64,000 nucleotides of DNA from JAJRZL01 sp964557855. GTDB lineage: Bacteria; Zixibacteria; MSB-5A5; GN15; FEB-12. Where the stretch lies: NCBI GenBank assembly GCA_964557855.1, contig CAZLBP010000003.1, positions 62,001 to 126,000 of the forward strand, written 5' to 3'. Of this stretch, positions 1-9,927 are shown one piece after another. A model generated the notes under the pieces. The model had not been told where the DNA came from and searched no databases. It was given only the letters and a program-made list of their open reading frames with translations. Position 1 is the stretch's first letter; every line of letters begins with the position of its first letter. Both the position numbers and the translations under genes were made by a program.

Positions 1-1
1 A

Positions 2-469
2 TCCGACATCAATATAATTGCTCGGCCGCGAGGCAAAAAACTGCTTTCCATCACGATGATGTCGGGCGGTGAAAGGGCGCTGACGGCTATCTCCCTGCTC
101 TTCTCGCTCTATCTCGTGAAACCGTCACCATTCTGCATCCTGGACGAAATCGATGCTCCGCTCGACGACGCCAACTGCCGCCGCTTCCTGAAAATCATCG
201 AGTCTTTTTCCAACAATACGCAATTTGTCATTATTACCCACAACAAGATCACCATGGAAGCCGCCGACAACCTGTATGGTGTCACCATGGACCAACCCGG
301 TATTTCTCAAATGGTGGCGGTCAGGTTCACGTCTGATGACGATGACAACACGGTCGTCGCTGTCGGGCCGGAAGAAGTTGACCGTATGCCTATCCCGGAA
401 TCAGGAGCTGATCACACGGAAGCTACCGTAACCTCTGCCACCGAAACAGATAGTCCTCAAAACAGTTAA
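2..469 (+). CDS. smc: Chromosome segregation protein SMC, C-terminal part (5' end outside window)
   Basis: The reading frame is open from base 2, so this is the end of a longer gene. The fragment holds the C-terminal half of an SMC ATPase head: the ABC signature (MMSGGER, about residue 20 of the fragment), Walker B and D-loop (FCILDEIDAPLDDAN) and the switch histidine (VIITHNK). SMC dimers bind ATP between two heads and organise and segregate the chromosome with ScpA/ScpB. The tail after the head (about 45 residues, acidic and Thr/Ser-rich) is not conserved. RecN or another ABC ATPase is less likely given the IDAPLDDAN form. ftsY follows 11 bases later, a common arrangement. Confidence 0.93.
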   Translation, partial: SDINIIARPRGKKLLSITMMSGGERALTAISLLFSLYLVKPSPFCILDEIDAPLDDANCRRFLKIIESFSNNTQFVIITHNKITMEAADNLYGVTMDQPGISQMVAVRFTSDDDDNTVVAVGPEEVDRMPIPESGADHTEATVTSATETDSPQNS

Positions 470-480
470 GATCTATTCTC

Positions 481-1413
481 ATGATGAAAACCTTCGATAA
501 ACTGCGAAATCGCCTCAGCAAATCGACCAATCGACTTATGGGGCGCGTATCCGAAGTGGTCCTGCGAAGAAAAATAGATGACGACCTGCTCGACGATATC
601 GAGGAAATACTGATCGAGGCCGATGTGGGAGTGGCCGCCACCACGCGTCTCCTCGAAAGTGTTAAGGCCAGAGCCCGTGAGCAGAGACTAACAGAAGGTG
701 AAGATGTTCTCCGCCTCTTGCGGGAAGAAATCAGCGCCATTCTCTCCCAGCACGCGGCCCCGCTCTTCCATGAAATCGACCGTAAACCGGTAATATGGCT
801 CATTGTCGGCGTCAACGGGGTCGGCAAAACCACGACCATCGGCAAACTGGCCACCTTCTTCTCCCATCAGGGCAAAAAAGTGGTCATAGCTGCCTGCGAT
901 ACCTTCCGCGCCGCCGCCATCGATCAGATCGCTATCTGGGCCGAACGCAGCGGGGTCGATATGATCCGTTCACAGGAGAACGCCGACCCGGCCTCGGTGG
1001 CGTTCGATGCCGCCCGAGCGGCCGCCGCCCGTTCCGCCGACATCCTCCTGGTCGACACCGCCGGACGTCTCCACACGAAATCGAATCTCATGGAAGAACT
1101 GAAAAAGATCAAGCGGGTCGTTGCCAAAGCCATCCCCGATGCCGGCATATACAGCAAACTCATCATCGACGGCTCCACCGGACAAAATGCTATCTCCCAA
1201 GTGCAGGTTTTTACGAATGCGGTCGGCTGCGACGGTATCATCGTCACCAAACTGGACGGCACGGCCAAGGGCGGCGTCATGATCGCCGTCTCGGAAGAAC
1301 TCGAAGTGCCGGTCGATTTTATCGGACTCGGCGAAGGGATCGATGATCTCCAGCGCTTTGACCCCAACCAATTTGCGGAGGCCTTGTGCAGCTATGAACG
1401 AGTTACAGGTTAA
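481..1413 (+). CDS. ftsY: Signal recognition particle receptor FtsY
   Basis: SRP-family GTPase that docks SRP-ribosome complexes at the inner membrane for co-translational insertion. Visible are the four-helix N domain (about 1-95), the P-loop GVNGVGKTT (110-118), the DTFRAAAIDQ insertion-box motif (140-149), DTAGR (192-196) and TKLDGTAKGG near residue 260. At 310 residues it is the short form without the acidic A domain found in E. coli. ATGATG gives two possible starts, 481 and 484. The 3' end overlaps the next gene by 20 bases, indicating one transcript with smc, yjbQ and rlmH. Confidence 0.97.
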   Translation: MMKTFDKLRNRLSKSTNRLMGRVSEVVLRRKIDDDLLDDIEEILIEADVGVAATTRLLESVKARAREQRLTEGEDVLRLLREEISAILSQHAAPLFHEIDRKPVIWLIVGVNGVGKTTTIGKLATFFSHQGKKVVIAACDTFRAAAIDQIAIWAERSGVDMIRSQENADPASVAFDAARAAAARSADILLVDTAGRLHTKSNLMEELKKIKRVVAKAIPDAGIYSKLIIDGSTGQNAISQVQVFTNAVGCDGIIVTKLDGTAKGGVMIAVSEELEVPVDFIGLGEGIDDLQRFDPNQFAEALCSYERVTG

Positions 1414-1792
1414 GACCGGATCACGCGAAGAACTCGTCGACGTTACCTCTCGAATTCAGGAAGTGGTCAACGAGAGTGGTGTCGAATCCGGCCTCGTCTT
1501 CTGTTTCGTACCCCACACCACCGCCGCCATCACTATCAACGAAAACGCCGACCCCGATGTCGCCCGTGACATCATCAATAAGCTTAGAAAAGAAATCCCA
1601 CGGCAGGACGACTACCGCCACGCCGAAGGCAACTCCGACGCCCACGTGAAGTCCTCGCTGATAGGCGCCGCCGAGCAGGTACTGATCGAGAACGGTAAGC
1701 TTGTCCTCGGCGCCTGGCAAGGTATCTACTTCTGTGAATTCGATGGTCCCCGGAGTCGACGTTTGCTCGTCAGAGTCAGTTCATTTGCTTAA
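1394..1792 (+). CDS. YjbQ/UPF0047 family protein
   Basis: A 132-residue protein of the YjbQ (UPF0047) family, a small beta-rich trimer; family members have been described as having weak thiamine-phosphate synthase activity, but the cellular role is unsettled. Diagnostic segments are VFCFVPHTTAAITINEN (the His-Thr-Thr site), DYRHAEGNSDAHVKSSL and LVLGAWQGIYFCEFDGPRSR. The ATG at 1394, inside the end of ftsY, gives the usual family length; an upstream in-frame start at 1343 would add a non-conserved leader. The stop overlaps the likely rlmH start. Confidence 0.9.
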   Translation: MNELQVKTGSREELVDVTSRIQEVVNESGVESGLVFCFVPHTTAAITINENADPDVARDIINKLRKEIPRQDDYRHAEGNSDAHVKSSLIGAAEQVLIENGKLVLGAWQGIYFCEFDGPRSRRLLVRVSSFA

Positions 1793-2255
1793 GATCAACA
1801 TTATCGCGGTCGGCAAGGACAAAGACACCTGGGTCACGGAGGGCTGCAAACATTACACCAAGCTTCTTTCGCGCTACGCCGAAGTTCAATTCAAAGCCGT
1901 TCCTTCGCCGCAACGCTCCAGGTCACTCTCTCCCGACGAAATCAAGAAAGCCGAGGCCGCCCGACTCGACCCCTTGTTAGACAAAGGCACAATCATCGCC
2001 CTGGCCGACACCGGCCAAAAGCTCGACAGCCGGCAATTCGCCCAACTGCTGGAGAAACTGCAGGTATCCTCGCGTGGATTTCTGAACTTCATAATCGGCG
2101 GCCCTTACGGACTGCATGAATCATTGTTAACCCGAGCCGACATGATCGTTTCCCTCTCCTCGTTGACTTTTTCCCACCAGGTCGTCCGCCTCGTGCTAAT
2201 GGAGCAACTCTACCGCGCCTTTTCAATATTGCATGGTACGGATTATCATAAGTGA
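1785..2255 (+). CDS. rlmH: 23S rRNA pseudouridine-1915 N3-methyltransferase RlmH
   Basis: SPOUT-class SAM-dependent methyltransferase that methylates pseudouridine 1915 in helix 69 of 23S rRNA. The family starts with KINIIAVGK and ends with the knot FIIGGPYGL...SLSSLTFSHQVVRLVLMEQLYRAF...YHK, all present. I chose the TTG at 1785, which overlaps the yjbQ stop and gives 156 residues, the usual length. An ATG at 1743 in the same frame would add 14 residues not found in the family. This is the last gene of the plus-strand operon; the next gene is convergent. Confidence 0.93.
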   Translation: MLKINIIAVGKDKDTWVTEGCKHYTKLLSRYAEVQFKAVPSPQRSRSLSPDEIKKAEAARLDPLLDKGTIIALADTGQKLDSRQFAQLLEKLQVSSRGFLNFIIGGPYGLHESLLTRADMIVSLSSLTFSHQVVRLVLMEQLYRAFSILHGTDYHK

Positions 2256-2282
2256 AACAATTTAGCTAAACCTGAATGCGGT

Positions 2283-3644
2283 TCATGGTTCCGTTTCTTG
2301 ACCCTGTTTCCGGTTATTATTCGCTGCGGGCCACCAATCATCGGGCGGACATGCAGGCGGGCTAGGTCCGCCTCTCCAAATGTGATCTACGAGATAAGCC
2401 AGATCGTCAACATCTATTGGACCAAAGTCTTTGATATCACCGTCAATGTTGGCCTCCTCTAAACATTGGGGAACGGCCCCATTGCTCCAGATATACGACG
2501 CCAAAAATGTCACGTCGCCGACATTCATTTCATCATCACCTGCACTTCGGCTATCAACGTTGCCTCGCATTCCAATACAGCAATTCGGATTGTAGAAGAA
2601 GAGAGCATTTATCCACACGGGTGCGAATCCGATTAGTTGCCCTTTCTGTTTGAGTGTCAAGGGAGGAAAACTACCAAAGTCAGCAGTGTCGACAAAGAAT
2701 GTGTCAAGTATCGATAAGTACGGTGTTTCCAATCTGAAGCGCGCCAAGTGTCGCCGATAACCGGTCCCTGCAATCGATGAATAGAAGTTGTTTGAAGAAT
2801 GGTAGTAGCCGAATTCCCGATACTTGTTGGTGCTGTCGATGATGTTGTCATGGAAAATGAAAGGACCCTGCATGTAAGAATCGATTAGGCTGTGCAAGGT
2901 GTCAGCTTCAGCACTGAGCATTTTCGCTGTCTCATAGTTCCAGTCCAGACCGACTGAAATGGACCGCAGGTCCTCGTCAAAGAAGCCAGACAATTCGAGT
3001 GTGATTTCAGTTAATATCGAATCGTAGGACATGTCGATACCTACTGTATCCCGTGCTCCCGGATCGGGGTCGGGATAGACACAACGGCTACATCCGGTAT
3101 GAAACCCACCGGACCATTCCGGCTGAAACACGCCGGCGTGATCGGGTAGTCCGAAAAGAAGAACCGAACCGCCATCCCAGGACACGGTATCCATGGTTAA
3201 TCCATCGCGACTGTAGCCATTCCACTCAAGGAGAGTAAAATAGTAAGTCGCCCAAAGTCGTGAGCTGTCAGCGGCCGGCAATCCCGTTGAGTATCCCGCC
3301 CCTTGAAAGCAGAAATGGCGGTTTTCGTTCGAGACATCGAGCTCGTCATCTTCAAAGACTATCGATAACAGATCGAATTCTGAGTCAACATTCGGCTCTA
3401 CTATGGCGCTGTCAAGACGGCAATTCGGATTGTCCCAACCAAAACCTGCTGACACTCCCCCCAAATCTTCATCACTGAACACATACAGACGTGCCGTTAT
3501 GGAGCGCTGGATAGTATCCACTTCCACCTCCAACCTGACGGTATCCGGCACTCCGGGATCGGCGAGATAGTTCCCGGCATATAGCGGTGTCACCACCCAT
3601 GCCAGAGAGACAAACGCGATTGCAGCCCTAGTCAATTTGATCAC
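2283..3644 (-). CDS. Secreted protein with cohesin-like repeats and a dockerin-like module
   Basis: A 453-residue exported protein. A GTG start at 3644 preceded by GGAGG gives a standard signal peptide (IKLTRAAIAFVSLAWVVTPLYA). Two similar segments of about 140 residues follow, each with a 'LGGVSAGFGWDNPN' or 'LRSISVGLDWNYE' core, resembling cohesin/beta-sandwich modules. The C-terminus (about 365-430) has paired dockerin-type calcium loops (GNVDSRSAGDDEMNVGDVTFLASYIW and NIDGDIKDFGPIDVDDLAYLVDHIW, each split here by variable residues). The function is unknown; probably cell surface. It converges on rlmH and lies downstream of the giant protein's terminator. No sorting domain of the YPNPFNP type is present, unlike its neighbours. 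Confidence 0.8.
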   Translation of the reverse strand: MIKLTRAAIAFVSLAWVVTPLYAGNYLADPGVPDTVRLEVEVDTIQRSITARLYVFSDEDLGGVSAGFGWDNPNCRLDSAIVEPNVDSEFDLLSIVFEDDELDVSNENRHFCFQGAGYSTGLPAADSSRLWATYYFTLLEWNGYSRDGLTMDTVSWDGGSVLLFGLPDHAGVFQPEWSGGFHTGCSRCVYPDPDPGARDTVGIDMSYDSILTEITLELSGFFDEDLRSISVGLDWNYETAKMLSAEADTLHSLIDSYMQGPFIFHDNIIDSTNKYREFGYYHSSNNFYSSIAGTGYRRHLARFRLETPYLSILDTFFVDTADFGSFPPLTLKQKGQLIGFAPVWINALFFYNPNCCIGMRGNVDSRSAGDDEMNVGDVTFLASYIWSNGAVPQCLEEANIDGDIKDFGPIDVDDLAYLVDHIWRGGPSPPACPPDDWWPAANNNRKQGQETEP

Positions 3645-3802
3645 ACTCACCTCCACGAATATGGTGGCCCAAGTTTACGCGCAGCCCTCGCATAACCTGC
3701 TGTTCTTAAGTATCGCCATTATCATTGTAAGCTATCATTTCCACAGGAACAAGGGAAATCCGACACGGGGCGAGGGTGCGGAATGCAAGGTACACGCACC
3801 AT

Positions 3803-3840
3803 AAAAAAGCGCCCGTAACGTGAATAAGATTACGGACGCT
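3803..3840 (-). terminator. Rho-independent terminator of the giant secreted protein gene
   Basis: On the minus strand an 11-base stem (AGCGTCCGTAA / TTACGGGCGCT, one mismatch, loop of 11) is followed directly by six T. It lies 28 bases after the stop of the 2019-residue gene. Confidence 0.85.
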
Positions 3841-3867
3841 TACGAGGAAAGAAAAGGGAGGGGCTGT

Positions 3868-6800
3868 CTATTTCAAAAGGATCATCTTCTTCGTATCCGA
3901 AAACTCTCCGGCTTCGAGACGATAGAAATACACGCCCGACGCTACCAGCGCACCGGTCGATGAAGTACCGTCCCAATCCAACTGAATCGCTCCCGCCGCA
4001 TCGGCGCCGGAATACATCCGCACCAGAGAACCGGTGACGTTGTAAATAGAGAGCCGCCAGTCCGTCTCGAACGGCAGCTGGAAACTGATAGTCGTGACCG
4101 GGTTGAACGGGTTGGGATAGTTCTGCTCCAGCAGGTAATCCGTCGGCAGTAGCCCTTGTTTACTCACAACCTCATACGGCCGTCCATTATAATCGACTAT
4201 CTCCGCCTTTCTCAGACGAATACCGCCGTCACCATGGTAAGGAATCTCCAGCACCGTATGCTTGCCCGACATGATGTAGTCGGTGCCGATATCAAGTACC
4301 AGCACCTTCAACTGGCCGTCGACCACATCCCACATCACATCCATCTCACCGGCCGCCGACGTGGCCCGCACGTCTTCGATGCGGGCGCCGCCCTGAATAT
4401 CATACACGAAGTGCGCCGCACCGATATCCGCCACGGCGTTCGTCGTAATCTCGTATCGGTGCCCGACGTCATCGGTCGAAAGCTCCAGTTTCTGCTCGTA
4501 GGGATTGAGTCGTGGTATCGGATCGGCGTCTCCGATCAGCACGCGTATCAGGTAGACCAGGTCAGCCACGCTTAGCGTCAAACCGTCAGCGTTAACATCG
4601 GTGGCCGCAATCTGACCGGCCATATTGATCGTGAACGCCCCCAGACCGAATATGAAGTAGTTGGAGAAGACGACCACGTCGGAAATCTCGTACGCCACCC
4701 CGTTCAGGTTGATATCGCCTCGGTCGTCGATGGAGTCCGGATGCGTCACGCAGATGCCGCCGTGAATGAACTCGACACAACGAATGGCCGTCGGCTTCGT
4801 CGTATCGGGTTGTAAACAGACGTCGGGAGCACCGACGCCGAAGGGTCGTGAAAAAGAAGGATAACCGGCGTCGTCGGCCTCATCCCAAACCATGATCATC
4901 TCCGGATTGTAGATACGTAAGTCGATATACAGGTCGTTCCCGGTCGGGTCGGAAATAGAGTTGTCGCCGCAGTCATACCAGACGAAGTTGATGGGCAGGA
5001 ACTGCCCGCCCAGGTTCTGATCGTTTACGATATAGAACTGCAATGTCACCAGGATGCCGTTCGGGGACAACGTCTCTGGCGGCGGATGACTGGCGCCGTT
5101 GTTCATATCGGCGATACCCACCAGCCGCAGGAGGCCGGAGGGACACGAGCCGCCGCAGGCGCCGTCATTGAGCCGGTAAGTGAAATACTCCCACCCGTCG
5201 ACCTCAGTGTCCTCAATCGTAGCATAGTTGAAGGACATCACCGCAGCGTCGTAACTCAAGAGAATATCGAACCCGCCGATCGGGTCGTTCGTTTCGATAT
5301 ACAGAGCAACGTCCTTGTTGACGCCCACCACCGTACAGGAATCGCTGTCCAGCCAAAGCTTCACGCACAGTTCACAATCTTCCTTCTCCAGGATTTCAAC
5401 CCGCACCGTGTCATACACCGTATGGCAGCCGTCGGTAGCTACGAAACAGAACGTATACACTCCAGAGGTGTCGGGAATGAAGCAAACTTTGGCGCTGTCG
5501 GTTCCGCCCAGCCAGTCGAAAGTCCCGACGCCACACGTCTGACTGATAACAACCGTCGATTCGGCATCCATGGCGGAAATACCGTCGATACAGATACGAC
5601 TTGTGTCATCGAGACACCGCTCGAACGTCTGGAAACCCGGTACGAACAGTTCCGGTTCCTGGTCGGCTGCGACCACAATCAGGGTTACACAAGTATCCAC
5701 ACCGCAATAACCCTCGGCCATCACCATCACGCCGTAAGTCCCGGCTTGATCTATGACCAGACTGACAGAATCACCTGACAAAGTCGCCGGCGGTTGAACT
5801 TCAACTGAAACGTCATGGCCTGCCACCGATATCGGAAACGTGAATGTCACCGGTTCCGCCAGACACAGCATCGTATCTATCTGCTCGGGACAACTGATCA
5901 ACGTCCCCTCCGGACGGTACACTTGAACCGTGAACTCACAGGTATCGGCGCCGCACTGAGCCTCGGCAATCATCATCACCTCAAACGTGTCGGTTTCGCT
6001 GACCGGAATGCAGACCTGACCCGTCGCCGGATTGTACGCCCCGGCCGGAATGACCGTAACAGTCGCCCCCGAGGGAGCAACCGGCGCCGTGACACAGATG
6101 CTGTCGGGACCGCAAATGGTGTCACGCACCACCGAAGGCGGACAGAGAATAGTCGTTTGGCCGCCCGCCAAAACGGTAATGGAGACCGTGTCAGCAGCCA
6201 TGGCATCGCACGCATCGACCGCACTTACGATAATCGTATGCGTGCCGAAATCCGGAGGCGTGAAACACAACAGCGTATCCCCGCTGACGCTTCCCTGCGT
6301 ACTGATGATCTCAACGATGTTGTTGTCGGCATCGGAGATCGTCACCGGCACACAAATGGGCTCTAACTCGCATAGGGTCACCGGCTCTATGCCGCTGACC
6401 GTTACCACCGGATCCGAGTTCATAGTGGTAGTGACGACAAAAGAACAGGAATCCGAACCGCACTGACCGTCGGCCGTCAGCGTCACCGAATACTCTCCTT
6501 CGGAAAGCACCGGCACACAAACCGTCTGACCTTCTATGAAGGCCGCCCCACTGGCGCTAATACTGTCAATCGGTCCCGACGCGGTGAAGTCGAAACAGAC
6601 CGTATCCGGCCCACACAGGGTCAAGCTCGTATCGTTGGGACACGCAATCAGAACCGGCTCTGCGATAGTAACCTGAGCTGCAACTACACAGGTATCTACA
6701 TTACACGGTGCCGTGCCGACAATCTCGATCTCATATGAACCGGCCGTATCCGCCGTGAAACAGAGCTCGTTGTTTTCCCATGTTCCGAAGCTGGTTGTAA

Positions 6801-9800
6801 ACTGGAAGTTGGTGCCATTGATGACCAGCGGTACGCACACCAAGCCCGGCACACACAGGTTTATCTCGAACGGTTCGGCCGGACATTCGATCTGTACGAA
6901 ATCACCGGTTTCAACCGTGATGCAAAAGTCGGCCGTATCGGCCAAACCGCAACTGTCGACAGCGATGACCTGCCCGCAGAGTTCGCCATCTCCGGTCGGC
7001 AAGACACACACCTCACTGGTCGACGCATTATACGTGGCACCGACAGCATACACGGTCTCCACGTTACCGTCTATATCCGTGACGTTCACGGGCAAACAGA
7101 TCTCTTCGGGCTCACATTGTACATATACCGTGTCATAAGTCGTCACATCGACTTCCGGAGCCGAATTCGTGGTCACCGTCACGAACATCTGATCCGAGTC
7201 GGTTGCGCCGCACGAATCTGTGGCGGTCACCGTGATAGCATATATACCGGCCGTGTCGGGCTCGAAACAGACTCGACTCGTAATGGGATTGAACTGCGCC
7301 CCGGTAACGGTAATACTTTGCAGATTGCCATTGTTGTCGCTGATTCCGACCGGGAAACAATACTGTTCCGACTGACAGGCGAAAACACTCGTATCGGGTG
7401 GCAGGATCACGAGAGGGGTCGAGTTGCAGACCACAGTAACCGTGAACAAACAGGAAGCACTGCCACAAGGCGTAGTCACATTGATCGCAATACGGTTGGT
7501 ATTGGAACACTCCGACCAGAAACATATCAGGCTGTTCTCTTCATCATACCAGGTATTGATTCCCGCCAACTGCACATATGCTCCCTCGGGGATTCCCTCG
7601 ACAGGAAAACAGAAGGTATCGACAGCAGAGCAGGTAAAGACCGTCGTGTCAGAAGGACACTGCAAGTCGATCGTCTCCGCCGCAGTGATATTCACCAGGG
7701 CCGTGTCGACGACCGTATTGCCGCAACTGTCTTCTACCGCAAGAACCAGCTCGTACAGACCGCTGATGGTCGGTTCGAAACATAGCTCGCCGCTATCGTA
7801 CGTTCCCAAACTGGAGGAAATGCTGACGATATCATTGTCCGGGTCAGTTACGGCCACATCCAGACAGACGGTAGTTGGTAGACAGACGGTCAGCGATGTA
7901 TCGGACAGTCCTGAGATCATGGGCGGGTTATTCAAACCGACCGTGATGTTCACCGTATCCGCTACCGTCGCGTCACATGAATCGCTCACAGTCGCGATAA
8001 GCTGATAGACCCCGGCCGTATCAGGCAGGAAGCAAATCTCCCCCGTCGCTTCGTTGTACTGGCCCAGGTTAGTTTCCAGGGTCACTAAGGCGTCGATCGT
8101 CGAAACCTCAACACATATCTCCCCCGGGGCACATAAGTTAACACTGAAATCGCCACCGAGGTCAACAAATGCCGTCGGGAAATACAGCACGGTCACATTG
8201 ACCGTATCGCGCACCACGCCGCCGTTACATTCGCCGACCGCTTCGAGTATCAACTCGTACGTGCCGGCGGTATCGGGTATGAAGCACAACTTTTGTGTCA
8301 CGGCATTAAACGTCGCCGGCGGCCAGGCCGTGAATTGGACAATATCTTCGCCTATAATAACCACGTCCATACAGATCTGGGTCGGCTCGCACAAATAAGT
8401 CGTGAAATCATCGGGCAACTCGATTACGGGCGCCTCGGAAACGTTGACAGTCACCACCGTCGTATCGCTGTCCGTGATCCCGCACGAGTCGGTAGCCGTT
8501 GTCACTATGACATACGTCCCGGATGTATCGGCATTGAAGCAGACCCGATCCGTCACATCATCGTACGTGCCATAATTGACAGTTACGTCGACTATGTCGA
8601 AATCGAGATCATCGACAGTCACCGCAAAACAGACAACCTCCGGATTGCACAGGGTCAGCGAAAAATCATCGGCCGAAATCACATAAGGCGCCCGGTTGCC
8701 ATGAATTGTCACCGGGACCACACACGTGTCGGAGTTGCCGCACTGGTCCGTGGCTGCAATCATTAGGTCATACTGAGCGGATGAGTCGCCCACCACACAG
8801 ACCGTATTTCCTTCAATCGTTGCATTTCCCGACAAAACAGTAAAGGTAACCGGCAACAGCTCCGGATCGAAAGCGTCAACTTCAAAGCAGAACGTATCCG
8901 GTTCGCACGTATAGAAAACTTGTTCTTCCGGGCAGAAAAGAGTCGGCGCCTTGTCGGTAATGACGGTAACGAAAATAGAGTCGTAAGACCACCGCGGCAC
9001 TCGCTGCGCTCCGGTGCCGTACGGCACACAATCATCAAAGAGTGTGATCAAAAACTTGTATCTGGCGCTGTCGACCGCCGCGGGTTGAAAACAGATTTGA
9101 CCGGTCGAATCATTAATGAACTCCAGATCCCCGGGCCCTACCAACAAGTTGGCGATAATCGAATCACCGTCCACGTCCTGCATCAGCACGTCGAAACAGA
9201 TTTCGTCGCTGTTGCAGACGTACAGCGTGGTGTCCGAGGTCAGCAACACCGGCAATGTGTTCAGAGCAATAGTATCATGAACAACTCCGGTATCAGAGAA
9301 ACAAGAATCATGAACGGCTATCTCGAACCGATACACCCCCGCCGTATCCGGCATATACGTCAACCATCCGGACACCGGATCCAATTCGCCGATCCCGCTG
9401 ACCAGCTCAAACGTGATCTCGGCACTTTCCGGATCCCAGGCATACACCTTTCGATACCGCAGTTCATCAGTGCCGCAAAAACGTGCCGAATAGTACTGAT
9501 CTTCAATTACCGGAGGTTCGTTGACATACGCCAGATAGTTGACGACTTCCAGGCTCGAGTCCGCGTCCGGCCGGAGAAACAGTAGTTCGATGTAAAAGCT
9601 ACCATCAACGACGGGAGCATAATTATAATAAGCATAGATCTTGTCGGAAACCTCGAAACTCAGATTGCCCGGTCCACTGAAGAGCTCCAGGCTGACTAGG
9701 GTATCTCCGGGATCCTGAAGATCGAACTCAAGGGTGTCAAAATACGTCTCACCCAGGCAGAGCTTGATCGTATCGACAGACGTCCCTCGAAGCCCCCGGT

Positions 9801-9927
9801 TTTCATCCAATTTGGTGTCTGGCTTTTCAAAGACCCCTGTGCTCGTACCCTTCACCGCCGACACGTTGGTAGCGGTGATCAACAACAAGACAATCAAGCA
9901 TGTCGTGATAATCCCTAAGCGTCTCAT
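3868..9927 (-). CDS. Giant secreted protein: about 17 cysteine-bearing Ig-like repeats, cohesin-like, dockerin-like and C-terminal sorting domains
   Basis: 2019 residues; the ATG is preceded by GGAGG five bases upstream and encodes a signal peptide (ITTCLIVLLLITATNVSA). From about 50 to 1510 run roughly 17 tandem repeats of 75-95 residues. Each begins near 'LTLCNPEVVCF', often carries D-x-D-x-D/N-I, and ends 'CFxPDTAGxY...AxDSCG...DTVxVTV', giving about four cysteines per repeat, probably disulfides. Then come a cohesin-like domain (about 1520-1700), a dockerin-like segment (about 1730-1800; RGDINLNG, TDVNADGLTLSVADLVYLI), a second cohesin-like domain, and a C-terminal sorting/FlgD-like domain (YPNPFNPVTTISF...SGVYFYRLEAG...KKMILLK, 1932-2019). 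It probably forms a long surface or outer-membrane-anchored stalk. The ligand is unknown. Confidence 0.85.
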   Translation of the reverse strand: MRRLGIITTCLIVLLLITATNVSAVKGTSTGVFEKPDTKLDENRGLRGTSVDTIKLCLGETYFDTLEFDLQDPGDTLVSLELFSGPGNLSFEVSDKIYAYYNYAPVVDGSFYIELLFLRPDADSSLEVVNYLAYVNEPPVIEDQYYSARFCGTDELRYRKVYAWDPESAEITFELVSGIGELDPVSGWLTYMPDTAGVYRFEIAVHDSCFSDTGVVHDTIALNTLPVLLTSDTTLYVCNSDEICFDVLMQDVDGDSIIANLLVGPGDLEFINDSTGQICFQPAAVDSARYKFLITLFDDCVPYGTGAQRVPRWSYDSIFVTVITDKAPTLFCPEEQVFYTCEPDTFCFEVDAFDPELLPVTFTVLSGNATIEGNTVCVVGDSSAQYDLMIAATDQCGNSDTCVVPVTIHGNRAPYVISADDFSLTLCNPEVVCFAVTVDDLDFDIVDVTVNYGTYDDVTDRVCFNADTSGTYVIVTTATDSCGITDSDTTVVTVNVSEAPVIELPDDFTTYLCEPTQICMDVVIIGEDIVQFTAWPPATFNAVTQKLCFIPDTAGTYELILEAVGECNGGVVRDTVNVTVLYFPTAFVDLGGDFSVNLCAPGEICVEVSTIDALVTLETNLGQYNEATGEICFLPDTAGVYQLIATVSDSCDATVADTVNITVGLNNPPMISGLSDTSLTVCLPTTVCLDVAVTDPDNDIVSISSSLGTYDSGELCFEPTISGLYELVLAVEDSCGNTVVDTALVNITAAETIDLQCPSDTTVFTCSAVDTFCFPVEGIPEGAYVQLAGINTWYDEENSLICFWSECSNTNRIAINVTTPCGSASCLFTVTVVCNSTPLVILPPDTSVFACQSEQYCFPVGISDNNGNLQSITVTGAQFNPITSRVCFEPDTAGIYAITVTATDSCGATDSDQMFVTVTTNSAPEVDVTTYDTVYVQCEPEEICLPVNVTDIDGNVETVYAVGATYNASTSEVCVLPTGDGELCGQVIAVDSCGLADTADFCITVETGDFVQIECPAEPFEINLCVPGLVCVPLVINGTNFQFTTSFGTWENNELCFTADTAGSYEIEIVGTAPCNVDTCVVAAQVTIAEPVLIACPNDTSLTLCGPDTVCFDFTASGPIDSISASGAAFIEGQTVCVPVLSEGEYSVTLTADGQCGSDSCSFVVTTTMNSDPVVTVSGIEPVTLCELEPICVPVTISDADNNIVEIISTQGSVSGDTLLCFTPPDFGTHTIIVSAVDACDAMAADTVSITVLAGGQTTILCPPSVVRDTICGPDSICVTAPVAPSGATVTVIPAGAYNPATGQVCIPVSETDTFEVMMIAEAQCGADTCEFTVQVYRPEGTLISCPEQIDTMLCLAEPVTFTFPISVAGHDVSVEVQPPATLSGDSVSLVIDQAGTYGVMVMAEGYCGVDTCVTLIVVAADQEPELFVPGFQTFERCLDDTSRICIDGISAMDAESTVVISQTCGVGTFDWLGGTDSAKVCFIPDTSGVYTFCFVATDGCHTVYDTVRVEILEKEDCELCVKLWLDSDSCTVVGVNKDVALYIETNDPIGGFDILLSYDAAVMSFNYATIEDTEVDGWEYFTYRLNDGACGGSCPSGLLRLVGIADMNNGASHPPPETLSPNGILVTLQFYIVNDQNLGGQFLPINFVWYDCGDNSISDPTGNDLYIDLRIYNPEMIMVWDEADDAGYPSFSRPFGVGAPDVCLQPDTTKPTAIRCVEFIHGGICVTHPDSIDDRGDINLNGVAYEISDVVVFSNYFIFGLGAFTINMAGQIAATDVNADGLTLSVADLVYLIRVLIGDADPIPRLNPYEQKLELSTDDVGHRYEITTNAVADIGAAHFVYDIQGGARIEDVRATSAAGEMDVMWDVVDGQLKVLVLDIGTDYIMSGKHTVLEIPYHGDGGIRLRKAEIVDYNGRPYEVVSKQGLLPTDYLLEQNYPNPFNPVTTISFQLPFETDWRLSIYNVTGSLVRMYSGADAAGAIQLDWDGTSSTGALVASGVYFYRLEAGEFSDTKKMILLK

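Noticed and set aside
5086..5778. Long plus-strand open frames inside the giant gene
   Set aside because: They are antisense shadows of the repeat-coding sequence, without ribosome sites or domain matches.
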